DNA from: Calditrichota bacterium
GTDB lineage: Bacteria > Electryoneota > RPQS01
Assembly (NCBI GenBank): GCA_020637445.1
Contig: JACJVZ010000001.1
Location: 1,302,001-1,366,000, forward strand
Reading direction: 5' to 3'
DNA length: 64,000 bases
Below the pieces are notes generated by a model. The model was given only the letters and a program-made list of their open reading frames with translations, made no database searches and was not told the DNA's origin. Position numbers and translations under genes: made by a program. Below are positions 8,740 through 17,633 of this stretch, piece by piece (the stretch's first letter is position 1; every line of letters begins with the position of its first letter).

Positions 8740-9942
8740 TTACTTAATTGCGCCGATCATGTCGAACATCGGCAAATACATCGATACCAACAGACCACCG
8801 ATTACGGCACCCATTAGCACAATCACGATCGGCTCAATGAGCGACGTCATAGCTGCCACGGCGGCGTCGACTTCTTCGTCGTAGAAGTCCGCGATCTTCT
8901 CCAACATTTCGGCCAAACGTCCGGTTTGTTCACCGACGGCGATTAGCTGACACACCATGGCCGGAAACACGGCCGTCTCCATGAGCGGCTGCGTGATGTT
9001 CCTTCCTTCACTAACTTCTTTTCTAACCTTGTCAACCGCCTTCTGAATGACGACGTTGCCGGCAGTCTTCGCGGTAATTTCCAAGCCGTGCAGAATAGGC
9101 ACACCTGACGAAATCAACACACCCAACGTACGCGTGAAACGTGCAACGGCTGTCTTGCGAATCACGGATCCAATGACCGGAGTCTTCAAAAGGAACTTAT
9201 CTACGGAGGCTTTACCATTGGCCGTTTTGTGCCACTTCTTGAAAACGATGAACGCAACGACTAAGACTCCAAGTCCGGGCAAAAATGTTTTCTGCATGAC
9301 ATCTGAAAGTGCGAGCACAAACTGAGTAGGTTTCGGGAGCTCGGCACCAAGATCTTTGAACATGTTTGCAAAAACCGGAATCACTTTAATCAACAGAAAG
9401 ACAGTCGCGCCAATCGCGACGCAAGCGATTACTGCCGGGTAAATCATCGCGCCTTTGACTTTTCTTCTAAGCGCGTCGGCCTTTTCGAGATAGACAGCAA
9501 GTCTGTTGAACACCATGGCTAAAGCGCCGCCAGTTTCGCCCGCGGCAACCATATGCACAAAGAGGTTGTCAAACACATCCTTGTGTTTGCTCATGGCTTC
9601 GGACAATGACTCTCCGCCTGCGACCTGATTGTGAATTTCTGCGATCGTCCGGCGAAAACGCTTATTCTGCATCTGATCGACGAGAATTTGGATGCACTGG
9701 TCAATCGGCAAACCGGCGTTGATCATCGTTCCGAACAAGCGCGCGAAAATCTTTAGATCTTTGACTCCGACACCGCCGCCGAGTCCACCGACTTTTATAT
9801 CTTTCGGCTTTGTGCGAAGCTCAGAGACGACAACGCGCCGCTGTCTGAGCTTGGCCATCGCTTCCTGCTTATCAGTGGCTTCGATTTCGCCATTGACGGA
9901 CTTTGATCCTGCGCCGCGACCTGTGTAAAGAAATACTGGCAT
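8740..9942 (-). CDS. pilC: Type IV pilus inner-membrane platform protein PilC
   Basis: The 400 residues have the usual length and layout: two repeated GspF-like cytoplasmic domains (about 65-190 and 270-390) and three membrane spans. The first repeat has ARLFGTMINAGLPIDQCI and the second ARFTRTLGVLISSGVPILHGLE, both typical T2SSF motifs. The protein couples the PilB and PilT motors to pilin insertion and removal. It lies 18 bases after pilT and 28 before the regulator in a tight operon. Confidence 0.93.
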   Translation of the reverse strand: MPVFLYTGRGAGSKSVNGEIEATDKQEAMAKLRQRRVVVSELRTKPKDIKVGGLGGGVGVKDLKIFARLFGTMINAGLPIDQCIQILVDQMQNKRFRRTIAEIHNQVAGGESLSEAMSKHKDVFDNLFVHMVAAGETGGALAMVFNRLAVYLEKADALRRKVKGAMIYPAVIACVAIGATVFLLIKVIPVFANMFKDLGAELPKPTQFVLALSDVMQKTFLPGLGVLVVAFIVFKKWHKTANGKASVDKFLLKTPVIGSVIRKTAVARFTRTLGVLISSGVPILHGLEITAKTAGNVVIQKAVDKVRKEVSEGRNITQPLMETAVFPAMVCQLIAVGEQTGRLAEMLEKIADFYDEEVDAAVAAMTSLIEPIVIVLMGAVIGGLLVSMYLPMFDMIGAIK

Positions 9943-9960
9943 GTGACTGTCCTTTGTGAC

Positions 9961-11076
9961 TTAGCGCGGTTGCACGGAATGCCGTTGCGGCTGGATCGTC
10001 GTGGAAACAGCGCCGCCCATCATTCGCTGCAACTCTTCCGGTACATTCGCGACCATTAGCGCGCGTTCCGGACTAATTTGTTTCGTCATCACGAGATCGT
10101 ACAACGACATGTTCAAAGTCTGCATGCCGTACTTCTGTGAGACTTGCAGAATACCGTACATTTCGTGAACCTTGTTTTCGCGGATCAACGCGCGGATCGC
10201 CGGCGTCAAAATCATGACTTCCGCGGCCAATACCACGCCTTGTCCGGATCGTCTCGGAATGAGTTTCTGCGTCATGACCGCTTCGAGCGACATCGAGAGC
10301 TGAGCTCGCACTTGGCCCTGCTGGTGCGGAGGAAACACGTCGATGATACGGTTGACGGATTCAGTCGCCGAATTCGTGTGAAGCGTCGCAAAAACAAGGT
10401 GGCCGGTTTCGGCGGCCGTGAGGGCCGCTTGAATAGTCTCTTGATCTCTCATTTCGCCGACCAGAATCACATCAGGGTCTTGTCGCAGCACGTACTTTAG
10501 TGCAGTTGCAAAACTCTTCGTGTCGGCTCCTACTTCACGCTGGTTTATCAATGCCCGCTTGTGCGCATGGACATACTCGACGGGATCTTCGACTGTAATA
10601 ATATGTACGGGACGCTCCGTGTTGATTCGGTCAATAACCGCCGCAAGACTCGTAGACTTACCCGAACCCGTCGGCCCTGTTACGAGTATCAAGCCTTTAG
10701 GTTTGTTTGGAAAAGTCTGGCAGATTCGCGGAAGACGAAGCTGTTCAATTTGAGGAATAGCAAACGGAATCGCACGAATCACAGTCGTCAAAGACCCCCG
10801 CTGAAAGAAGATGTTGCCGCGAAAACGTGACAAACCTTCGATTCCGAACGCAAAGTCCACTTCATACTCGAGTTCGAGTTTCTTCTGCTGCTTGTCCGTA
10901 AGAATGCTGTATGCGAGAGCTTTGCAGTCTTCGGGTGTTAGAGGATCGTACTTCAAAGACACCAGCTGCTGGTCCACGCGGACTCTTGGGGGACTCCCGA
11001 CCGCAGCGTGCAAGTCGCTTCCTCGTGCGGAAATCAACTCTTCGAGAAGTTTCCTGATGTCAATTCCGTTACTCAT
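9961..11076 (-). CDS. pilT: Pilus retraction ATPase PilT
   Basis: The protein has 371 residues. Walker A is GPTGSGKST near residue 132, the Walker B region is DPDVILVGEMRD and the His box is GHLVFATLHT. The motif PAIRALIRENK corresponds to the AIRNLIRE element that marks PilT retraction motors and is absent from PilB. It disassembles the pilus for twitching and DNA uptake. The start ATG has AGGAAAT just upstream. It follows the cyclase-like gene by 14 bases. Confidence 0.95.
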   Translation of the reverse strand: MSNGIDIRKLLEELISARGSDLHAAVGSPPRVRVDQQLVSLKYDPLTPEDCKALAYSILTDKQQKKLELEYEVDFAFGIEGLSRFRGNIFFQRGSLTTVIRAIPFAIPQIEQLRLPRICQTFPNKPKGLILVTGPTGSGKSTSLAAVIDRINTERPVHIITVEDPVEYVHAHKRALINQREVGADTKSFATALKYVLRQDPDVILVGEMRDQETIQAALTAAETGHLVFATLHTNSATESVNRIIDVFPPHQQGQVRAQLSMSLEAVMTQKLIPRRSGQGVVLAAEVMILTPAIRALIRENKVHEMYGILQVSQKYGMQTLNMSLYDLVMTKQISPERALMVANVPEELQRMMGGAVSTTIQPQRHSVQPR

Positions 11077-11090
11077 CTATTTCCTTTCTA

Positions 11091-12005
11091 TCACATTGAA
11101 ATGGACGATGCTTCTTCGTGCTTGACCAGACCCAATCCCCGGTCACTGATCATTCTCCGAATTCGATCAATCAGGTTGGAGTAGTCACCCAAAGAGCACT
11201 TTAGTGTGTATGAGATGTTTCTCATGATCTCGCTGTCGAAAGCCTCAATTGTGATCACGGCACGCGCAACCGGTTTCGACCATGCTCCATTGCTTGACTC
11301 CTCCGCTTCTTCACGCAGTAGCGAGTACTTGAGAGTTGTTATGTTCTTTTGCACAATATGGTCGAGAAACTCAGTGAACTTATCTTCGTCTGCCACCTTC
11401 TGTGCCGGAATACTGACGGTCGGCGTCACGCGGTAGACAGACACACCTTCGATTTCAATGGGAATCCTTACAGGCTCATTCTTTCTTTCCCATGCTCTTG
11501 CGCAATTCTCGTCCATCAACATCGTTCCCGACGGTGCTTTCCAAGCACACTGGCTCGCTCTTCGAACCAGTACGGATTGGCGAACGGATCTCATCGATCC
11601 CGCTGCGAGAGTATCATGTCCAGACGAGAGTCCGAGCTTAAGTGCGATGCGATGTTCGCTGCTCCCGTGCTTGCCGTTCATTTCGGCCAATCCGGTCAGA
11701 AGCAAGGACGCAGTTTTCGCGGCACTGGGAACATCTTTGAACAGCAGCAGGGAAACGTCCGGTGTGTAAGCAAGCAAAACGCCGCCGCCGGCTACTGAGC
11801 ACTCGTTTATGAACTTGCGCATATCGCGTGCGAACTGGTTGATCGTGTCCCGTCGAAGGGTCGCAAGTACTTTTTGCTCGGTTTGCACAGCAAGTACGAC
11901 ATGGTCGGCGTTGAACTTACTCTTTCGTTTGTTCAGCTCGGTTTCGAGAAACAGCAGGTCGTCGAGTGACAAGCTCTCGAGGTAAAGGCTGATTCGACTA
12001 CTCAT
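11091..12005 (-). CDS. Degenerate class III adenylate/guanylate cyclase-like protein in the pilus operon
   Basis: The 304 residues are not a known Pil protein. Residues about 35-200 follow the layout of a class III nucleotide cyclase domain. There is a long helix, the GGGVLLAYTPDVSLLLF strand pair (where active enzymes read KFIGDAVMAVF), and IALKLGLSSGHDTLAAGS (compare RIGIHTG..V.GN.GS). SVLVRRASQCAWKAPSGTMLMDE then takes the place of GDTVNLAARLE..A..G.ILVSE. The first metal-binding Asp and the NxxxR motif appear lost, so catalysis is unlikely. The C-terminal third is unknown. It starts 2 bases after the pilB stop and precedes pilT by 14. A nucleotide-sensing or scaffold role is inference. 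Confidence 0.6.
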   Translation of the reverse strand: MSSRISLYLESLSLDDLLFLETELNKRKSKFNADHVVLAVQTEQKVLATLRRDTINQFARDMRKFINECSVAGGGVLLAYTPDVSLLLFKDVPSAAKTASLLLTGLAEMNGKHGSSEHRIALKLGLSSGHDTLAAGSMRSVRQSVLVRRASQCAWKAPSGTMLMDENCARAWERKNEPVRIPIEIEGVSVYRVTPTVSIPAQKVADEDKFTEFLDHIVQKNITTLKYSLLREEAEESSNGAWSKPVARAVITIEAFDSEIMRNISYTLKCSLGDYSNLIDRIRRMISDRGLGLVKHEEASSISM

Positions 12006-12007
12006 GC

Positions 12008-13705
12008 TTAATGCCCTTCTCCAGTGATACGCAGTACTTCCTCAATTGTCGTGATGCCCGCTTTGAATTTCTCGCAGGCGTCCATTCTCAGAGTCAGCAT
12101 ACCTTCTTTGATAGCTGTGCCTTCAATTTCAAACGTGTTTTTTCCGTCAAGAACCATTTCGCGGATCTTTGGAGACATCGGCATCACTTCATAGATACCG
12201 GTTCGTCCTTTGTAGCCGCTTCCGTTACACTCCGCGCAGCCCGCTCCGTGGTAAAAAGTTTGTCCTTGCAGTTTGTCCGGATCAAGTCCGACTTCACGCA
12301 AGGCTTCGGGGTGGACCTCCACGGGAATCTTGCATTTCTTGCAGATCTTTCTCAAGAGTCGCTGTGCAAGCACCAGATTCACGGACGAAGAAACGAGAAA
12401 TTTCTCGATTCCCATATCGATCAAACGAGTGACCGTTGCGGCCGCGGAGTTTGTGTGCAGAGTCGAAAGGACCAAGTGGCCGGTGAGCGCGGCGCGCACG
12501 GCGATAGAACCGGTTTCCAAGTCACGAATCTCACCGATCATGATGATGTCCGGGTCCTGACGAAGGAACGACTTTAGCGCCGAGGCGAAAGTCAGTCCGA
12601 CGTCCTCCTTAACCTGCACCTGATTCAAACCGGCGAAGTTGTATTCAACCGGATCCTCAGCGGTCATCGTATTCACCGTCGGGGTGTTAATTCTCGAAAG
12701 CACACTGTAGAGTGTGGTGGTCTTACCGGAACCAGTCGGACCGGTCACCAGAATCAGGCCGTGCGGCATTCTAATCGCTTTTTCAAAATCGGCGAGCGCC
12801 TTTTCAGGAAAGCCGAATGAATTCAGATCGAGCGTCAAGTTGGATTTGTCCAAAATACGCATCACGATCTTTTCGCCGAATAGAGTCGGAAGAGTAGAAA
12901 CACGCAAGTCGACCGCGCGCTCGCCAAGCTTCATCTTTATGTGTCCGTCCTGCGGGACTCGGCGCTCGGCGATATTCAACTTCGCCATGATCTTGATACG
13001 GGAAGTGATCGCGGCCTTGAGATGGCTGGGCGGCGACATCACTTCAACCAAGACGCCGTCGATACGGAAACGGACGCGGAACTGCGTTTCGTACGGTTCA
13101 AGATGGATATCGGAAGCACGCTTGTTGATGGCGTCAGCGAGTATGCCGTCCACAAGTTTGACCACCGGGGCGGTTTCAACTTCTTCTTTAAGCCGTTCAA
13201 GTTCCGCATCGTTCGACTGCGAAACCACCTCGACTCCGGTGTCGTCGCCCATGTCGGCGAGAATCTTGTTGAGCGTACCGCCCATTTGGTAGTAGCGCTC
13301 AATGGCCCGCAGAAACTGCGTTTCGGTACAAACCACGGGCTGAACATTGAAGCCCGTGATGAACTTGATGTCTTCTAGAACGAAATCAATACTCGGGTCA
13401 ACCAGCGACACGCGAAGCGTCTTGCCCGAACGACTTATAGGAAGCACCTGATACTTCTGAATAAAGTCCTTAGACAGAAGTTTGAGAACTTGTTCGGGTA
13501 CGGTGTGCTTCTCGAGGTCGACCAGTTCAAGGCTATAGTAATTGCTAATGAACTGTGCGATCTGATCTTCGGAAATAACACCAAGTTTGGTCAACTCCGT
13601 GATGACGGAATTGCCCGAGTCCTTCTGGCGCGACTTGAAGATGAGATATTGTTCCTGCGAAATCAGCTCATTGCTGATCAGGAGATTCGGAAGTCGCGAA
13701 CTCAT
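12008..13705 (-). CDS. pilB: Pilus extension ATPase PilB
   Basis: The protein has 565 residues. Start is ATG 13705 with CAGGG upstream; a longer reading frame to 13801 would include the sigma54 promoter and is rejected. The N-terminal MshEN-type domain (1-150) is followed by the ATPase: Walker A GPTGSGKTTTLY, Walker B region DPDIIMIGEIRD, and the four-Cys zinc site CKKC...CAEC near the C-terminus that is typical of PilB/GspE. It powers pilin assembly through PilC. It is the first gene of the operon pilB, cyclase-like, pilT, pilC, regulator. Confidence 0.94.
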   Translation of the reverse strand: MSSRLPNLLISNELISQEQYLIFKSRQKDSGNSVITELTKLGVISEDQIAQFISNYYSLELVDLEKHTVPEQVLKLLSKDFIQKYQVLPISRSGKTLRVSLVDPSIDFVLEDIKFITGFNVQPVVCTETQFLRAIERYYQMGGTLNKILADMGDDTGVEVVSQSNDAELERLKEEVETAPVVKLVDGILADAINKRASDIHLEPYETQFRVRFRIDGVLVEVMSPPSHLKAAITSRIKIMAKLNIAERRVPQDGHIKMKLGERAVDLRVSTLPTLFGEKIVMRILDKSNLTLDLNSFGFPEKALADFEKAIRMPHGLILVTGPTGSGKTTTLYSVLSRINTPTVNTMTAEDPVEYNFAGLNQVQVKEDVGLTFASALKSFLRQDPDIIMIGEIRDLETGSIAVRAALTGHLVLSTLHTNSAAATVTRLIDMGIEKFLVSSSVNLVLAQRLLRKICKKCKIPVEVHPEALREVGLDPDKLQGQTFYHGAGCAECNGSGYKGRTGIYEVMPMSPKIREMVLDGKNTFEIEGTAIKEGMLTLRMDACEKFKAGITTIEEVLRITGEGH

Positions 13706-13774
13706 TGATGGCCCTGAACGCTGTTGAGCGTTTCCAACGTTTTCGAATTTCTCTTTTGCATCACGCTCAGAATT

Positions 13775-13790
13775 TGCAAAGTGCGGGCCA
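13775..13790 (-). promoter_or_regulatory. Sigma54 (-24/-12) promoter of the pilB operon
   Basis: The minus strand reads TGGCCCGCACTTTGCA, with the same GG-to-GC spacing as the pilA and Ig-gene promoters. Expected start is near 13764, giving a leader of about 59 bases. A weak TGC-N5-GC half-dyad lies around 13849-13859. Confidence 0.65.
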
Positions 13791-13913
13791 GCAAATTGCA
13801 AAATTTAGCGCGCATATCGTGGAATTTCGACGAGAAACTGCGAAACGCGATACTTTGGACGTTCGAGACGCTTGAGTTCGTTGTCGTTTTTCGACTTATC
13901 GCAAGCTCATTGC

Positions 13914-13945
13914 AAAAAAAGACCCGGCGCATTTCGCGTCGGGCC
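13914..13945 (-). terminator. Terminator of the ychF-like transcript
   Basis: On the minus strand GCCCGACGCG, a 4-base loop and GCGCCGGGTC form a hairpin followed by seven T. It lies 26 bases after the ychF-like stop and insulates the pilB promoter. Confidence 0.9.
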
Positions 13946-13970
13946 TTGAAGTTTTGCTTTAAGTATTCTT

Positions 13971-15050
13971 CTATCCGCTATGTCTTATGACGAGTATGTC
14001 GCCATCTTTCACAACGTAATCTTTGCCTTCCAATCGCACGAGTCCTTTGGCCTTGCAGCCGGGATAGCCGCCTTCGCGGACAAAATCGTCATAGTGAACG
14101 ACTTCGGCCCGGATGAACCCTTTGGCGAGATCGGAGTGAATCACTCCGGCGGCGTCGACGGCCGTTTCGCCGGCATGAATCGGCCACGCGCGGGTCTCTT
14201 TGTCTCCGGTGGTCAGGAAGCTCTGCATGCCCAAAAGCGCATAGCTCGCTTGAAGTACTCTATCGCGCGCTGACTGCGTGACGCCCAAATCTGTCATAAA
14301 AAGTTCACGTTCGGCAGCTTCCAATCCTGCGATTTCTGCTTCAATCGCTGCGGACAGACCAATAACTGCCATACCGTCTGCGGCAAATTCTGCGCTCAGT
14401 TTCTCAGCCAAACTTACAGCATTGCTCAAGGTATCTTCAGCGAGGTTGAGAACGACCAACACCGGTTTTTCACTCAAGAGCTGAAAACCGCGCAGCGCTT
14501 TTTTCTCGTGCACTTCCAAATCGAGAATTCGCAGCGGCTTTCCGTCTTCGAGTTGAGCCTTCGCGCGTTCGAGCACATTCAGTTCGAGAGTCTCTTGCGC
14601 GGTCGGCGGTTTCACGCGCACTTGTTTCAGCAGTTTCTCGTGACGTTTTTCAATAACGATCAGATCGCTGAAGATGAGTTCGTCTTGAATGCGGCGAATA
14701 TCGCGCGGTGGTTCGGCGGATTCCAACGCGCCCGCAAGTTCAAAGCCGCGCACGACCAGCGCAAGCGCGTCGGCGTTCTTGAGTTCGCCTGAGAACACGC
14801 CTTCGAACCAGCTTTGCTTGGACGCGCCTTCTTCGAGGCCGGGCGTGTCGAGATATTCGACGGTAGTGTGGATAAGTTTGCGCGATTCACTCATTTCACC
14901 CAACTTATCCACACGGGGGTCAGGAACCTGGGTGACGGCGCGCAGCGTTTCGCGCTTGTGCATCGCAGCCGGATCGGGCTCCGTGCCGGTCAAAAGATGA
15001 AAAACGGTGGTCTTCCCGGATTGGGGCGCACCGATAAGGCCAATATTCAT
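13971..15050 (-). CDS. YchF/OLA1-family P-loop ATPase (DUF933/TGS domain)
   Basis: The protein has 359 residues. G1 is GAPQSGKTT at residue 7 and DTPGLEEGA is the switch II region. The G4 position reads NLAED rather than NKxD, as in the YchF family, which favours ATP over GTP. A coiled-coil arm lies in the middle and a C-terminal TGS domain ends with KGLVRLEGKDYVVKDGDIL. The G1 form with PQSGKTT marks a divergent branch rather than the canonical PNVGKST of E. coli YchF. Members bind ribosomes and affect translation and stress responses. It probably shares the transcript of the glycosidase gene 27 bases upstream. Confidence 0.85.
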   Translation of the reverse strand: MNIGLIGAPQSGKTTVFHLLTGTEPDPAAMHKRETLRAVTQVPDPRVDKLGEMSESRKLIHTTVEYLDTPGLEEGASKQSWFEGVFSGELKNADALALVVRGFELAGALESAEPPRDIRRIQDELIFSDLIVIEKRHEKLLKQVRVKPPTAQETLELNVLERAKAQLEDGKPLRILDLEVHEKKALRGFQLLSEKPVLVVLNLAEDTLSNAVSLAEKLSAEFAADGMAVIGLSAAIEAEIAGLEAAERELFMTDLGVTQSARDRVLQASYALLGMQSFLTTGDKETRAWPIHAGETAVDAAGVIHSDLAKGFIRAEVVHYDDFVREGGYPGCKAKGLVRLEGKDYVVKDGDILVIRHSG

Positions 15051-15077
15051 GTTGTCTTATTGAGGATTGAGAAAGTA

Positions 15078-16904
15078 CTAATAGTTAATGAGGTAGTTGG
15101 AAACGCCGGGTGCAATATCATAATGATTAGTCTCGCCGCTCCGTGGCGTGATTCGCAAAATGAAGGGGTTTTCGCACTGCACTTGAATTGAAAGGCCTTC
15201 GACTTTGGGCGTACAGATCAGAGAAACATCCTGATCTCGAAAACGCAAATGCTCTATGCCATGCACGTCGGTACGCGCAATGTGCCAGTCTATCGTGTTG
15301 TTTGCGCCATCTATTGTCAGCCCCAGCACGTTTTCGATCAACAGCGCAATGGGTCCCAGTCCGCTCCAGCCCACGAAATCTTGCCTGCTGTAGAATATGC
15401 CATCCCAGCGCGTTGCAGGCAACATGCGCTCCGGCGAATAGCATTCCCAAATCGTCTTGTAGCCGTCACCGTAGCGCTCCTCGTAAGCAATATGGCTCTC
15501 ATCCGGTGTAAAGTGCTCGTAAACTTCGAGCATGTTGGAGACGTGGTTAAGCGCGACCTCGTCTGCCAAATCATTTTCCTCTACCGCCTCAAGCCCTTTC
15601 ACGACCATAAAGTTAGTTGGCGCCCAAACACTTCCCAGCCAGTAGTGTCCGGTGGAATCGTATTCGTTTTGATTTGCCGCCAGCGTCGGCACGCGATGGG
15701 GCCGGTTGAATGTCGAGGTGTCTTGAAGCCAATTGACGCACGCGTCAATTTGTTGTTGGTCCGCTATTTCTGCCACAAGCGGCCAAAACCCGCCGACGTG
15801 CATCACGGAACTTCGCCCGCCAGATTTGTTCACGTCGAAATAGAACTTTCGCTCGGGATCCCAGCACTTCTTGTTAACAACTGTGGCAATCACGTTCGCA
15901 CGCTCCCGGAACTTATTCGCTTGCGCACGATCACCTTCGAATTCAAGCATATTTGCTATACACCGTGCGGCCAGCGCCTGCTGGCACGACATGTCAACCC
16001 ATCCCCCCTGCTCGCAATCCGGTCGCGGTGTGTTGTCCATCCCGCTTCCCAGCGGAGTATTGTAGTAGAGCCCGTCGACAGAGGGCGATGCGCAGTTTGC
16101 GTCTATCCATTCGTAGTAATGGGTCAAGTGCGGAAGCACTCGGGTAAGTCGAGTACTGTCACCCGTGATCTGATAGTATCGCCATTCCATCCACGCGAAT
16201 AGCGGTGGATTTATCAGCGGTTCGTCTGCGGTGGGCTCTGCGGCTTCTCGTCCGTCGCTCTCCCAATATACACGTTGAATGTAGCCGTCGTCACGCTGTT
16301 TCGAATAGAAATTGTCGAGCGATCCCATACCCGGAAACGCCCGCGGCGAATACACGGAGAATGCCGACATGAAACATGAGTCCCATTGATAAATCAGTTC
16401 ATTGAAACCTTCATCCAGATAGCTATTCACAAATCCGTTTTCAGGCGTTCCCGAGCTGATCTTCTGCCACGCCATCGCCCACGCGGCATAATAAAGATTG
16501 ACGAGTCCCGTATCTGACAGAACAGGTCGCGGCACGAGAGTTGGATCAAATGGCACGCCACGCGACTTTCGCATCGGATGCGGCTCGCCGACTTTCAAGA
16601 CCGAGTTGCCGTCCGGCGCAACTTCCGGATTGGAAGGATCCGCAATCCATTCGCCGTCGACAACAAATTTATAGTAATACCACCCAATCGGCAGCGTGGT
16701 GGAGCTACTCCACGTCAAGCCAGTGCGCTCCATGCGCAGGGCTTTTGCGTCCCAGTTATTGAAACTCCCGGCGACAAACACCTCTTGTATCTCGCGATCC
16801 GGCGAATAGTGAAATTCAACGGGCAAGTCCTCAGCGGCCTGAGCCAACCTAATCAGACCCAAGATAAGGAAAATCAGCACGGGAAAAGATTTACAGTAAG
16901 ACAT
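15078..16904 (-). CDS. Exported glycosidase with N-terminal CBM48-like domain and (alpha/alpha)6 catalytic domain
   Basis: The protein has about 608 residues. A signal peptide (SFPVLIFLILGLIRLAQA) is followed by a glycogen-binding-like domain at about 25-105 (VAGSFNNWDAKAL...GWYYYKFVVDGEWIADP). A GH63/GH37-like alpha-toroid fills the rest, with motifs such as QWDSCFMS, DGYIQRVYWESDG, EWRYYQITGD and GHYWLGSVWAPTNF. It would act in the periplasm or outside the cell on an alpha-glucan or a glucosylated or mannosylated solute; the substrate cannot be told from sequence. Start could be GTG 16919 or ATG 16904; neither has a clear ribosome site, and the promoter start is near 16927. Confidence 0.75.
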   Translation of the reverse strand: MSYCKSFPVLIFLILGLIRLAQAAEDLPVEFHYSPDREIQEVFVAGSFNNWDAKALRMERTGLTWSSSTTLPIGWYYYKFVVDGEWIADPSNPEVAPDGNSVLKVGEPHPMRKSRGVPFDPTLVPRPVLSDTGLVNLYYAAWAMAWQKISSGTPENGFVNSYLDEGFNELIYQWDSCFMSAFSVYSPRAFPGMGSLDNFYSKQRDDGYIQRVYWESDGREAAEPTADEPLINPPLFAWMEWRYYQITGDSTRLTRVLPHLTHYYEWIDANCASPSVDGLYYNTPLGSGMDNTPRPDCEQGGWVDMSCQQALAARCIANMLEFEGDRAQANKFRERANVIATVVNKKCWDPERKFYFDVNKSGGRSSVMHVGGFWPLVAEIADQQQIDACVNWLQDTSTFNRPHRVPTLAANQNEYDSTGHYWLGSVWAPTNFMVVKGLEAVEENDLADEVALNHVSNMLEVYEHFTPDESHIAYEERYGDGYKTIWECYSPERMLPATRWDGIFYSRQDFVGWSGLGPIALLIENVLGLTIDGANNTIDWHIARTDVHGIEHLRFRDQDVSLICTPKVEGLSIQVQCENPFILRITPRSGETNHYDIAPGVSNYLINY

Positions 16905-16933
16905 TGGAGAAAGAAGCACATTCCAAAACTATG

Positions 16934-16962
16934 AATATACTAAACTTGGCCGGATGTGTCAA
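16934..16962 (-). promoter_or_regulatory. Sigma70-type promoter of the glycosidase/ychF-like operon
   Basis: The minus strand has TTGACA, 17 bases and TATATT. Start is expected near 16927, a few bases before the gene. Confidence 0.8.
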
Positions 16963-16981
16963 GCTGAATTCGTCGCAAACC

Positions 16982-17010
16982 TTGACAAACCACACATCTT
17001 TTCGTATCTT
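16982..17010 (+). promoter_or_regulatory. Sigma70-type promoter of the membrane protein/regulator pair
   Basis: TTGACA, 17 bases and TATCTT on the plus strand, back to back with the divergent promoter at 16934-16962. Leader about 40 bases. Confidence 0.75.
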
Positions 17011-17057
17011 GCAAACAACTTTGAACCACAAACTACTTTGCAGAAACGGAGAATCAT

Positions 17058-17633
17058 ATGGAAAGTCATGAGTTAGACATGCTGGAGAAAAGGGTGCTGG
17101 CGAGTTTCCACTCGGATGGGGCGGCAGAAACCCTGATGGGCATAGCGCTTGGCCTTGCCGGTTTCCATATGGCTGCTCAGTCAGACGCGCCAACAATCGG
17201 CATCCTCCCCGTTATTGTGATTTTACTTGCGCGTGCGTGGAAGAAACGAATTACCTATCCGCGGCTGGGTTACGCAGGCTTCGCGAAGCGCGGCCGCACA
17301 AAAAGACTTACGGTAGTGCTGACGCTGCTGACCGTTACCGCCGTCGCGCTCGTGGCGATTCAATACCTACCGACTGGCAGCGGAAAACTAGTTATGGGAC
17401 TAATTGTTTCCGCCGCAATCACGCTACCCGCTATTCTGAAAGGTATGCGCCATTTCTATCTCTTCGGGTTGCTATGTTTCGGTCTGATTGCAGCCTCAAC
17501 GTACATTCACGTCAGCGCAGGCTATGCAATTGCCGCGACCGGCGCAATCCTCCTCGTGGTTGGATTGATTCGTTTGAAGAATTTTTTGGACCAGCATCCC
17601 AAGCAGATGGGAGAAGCCCCTCTTGGAGCCTGA
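17058..17633 (+). CDS. Integral membrane protein of unknown function
   Basis: The protein has 191 residues, with GGAG 6 bases before the ATG. There is a short hydrophilic N-terminus and then about six hydrophobic segments arranged as pairs; a basic loop (ARAWKKRITYPRLGYAGFAKRGRTKR) follows the second. I recognise no family and no catalytic motif. The downstream regulator gene overlaps its 3' end by 11 bases, so the two are made together. A two-gene unit of membrane protein plus winged-helix regulator is common, but the role here is open. Confidence 0.75.
   Translation: MESHELDMLEKRVLASFHSDGAAETLMGIALGLAGFHMAAQSDAPTIGILPVIVILLARAWKKRITYPRLGYAGFAKRGRTKRLTVVLTLLTVTAVALVAIQYLPTGSGKLVMGLIVSAAITLPAILKGMRHFYLFGLLCFGLIAASTYIHVSAGYAIAATGAILLVVGLIRLKNFLDQHPKQMGEAPLGA

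Noticed and set aside
13706..13801. N-terminal extension of PilB
   Set aside because: It would contain the sigma54 promoter, has no ribosome site, and the sequence does not look like the start of a PilB.
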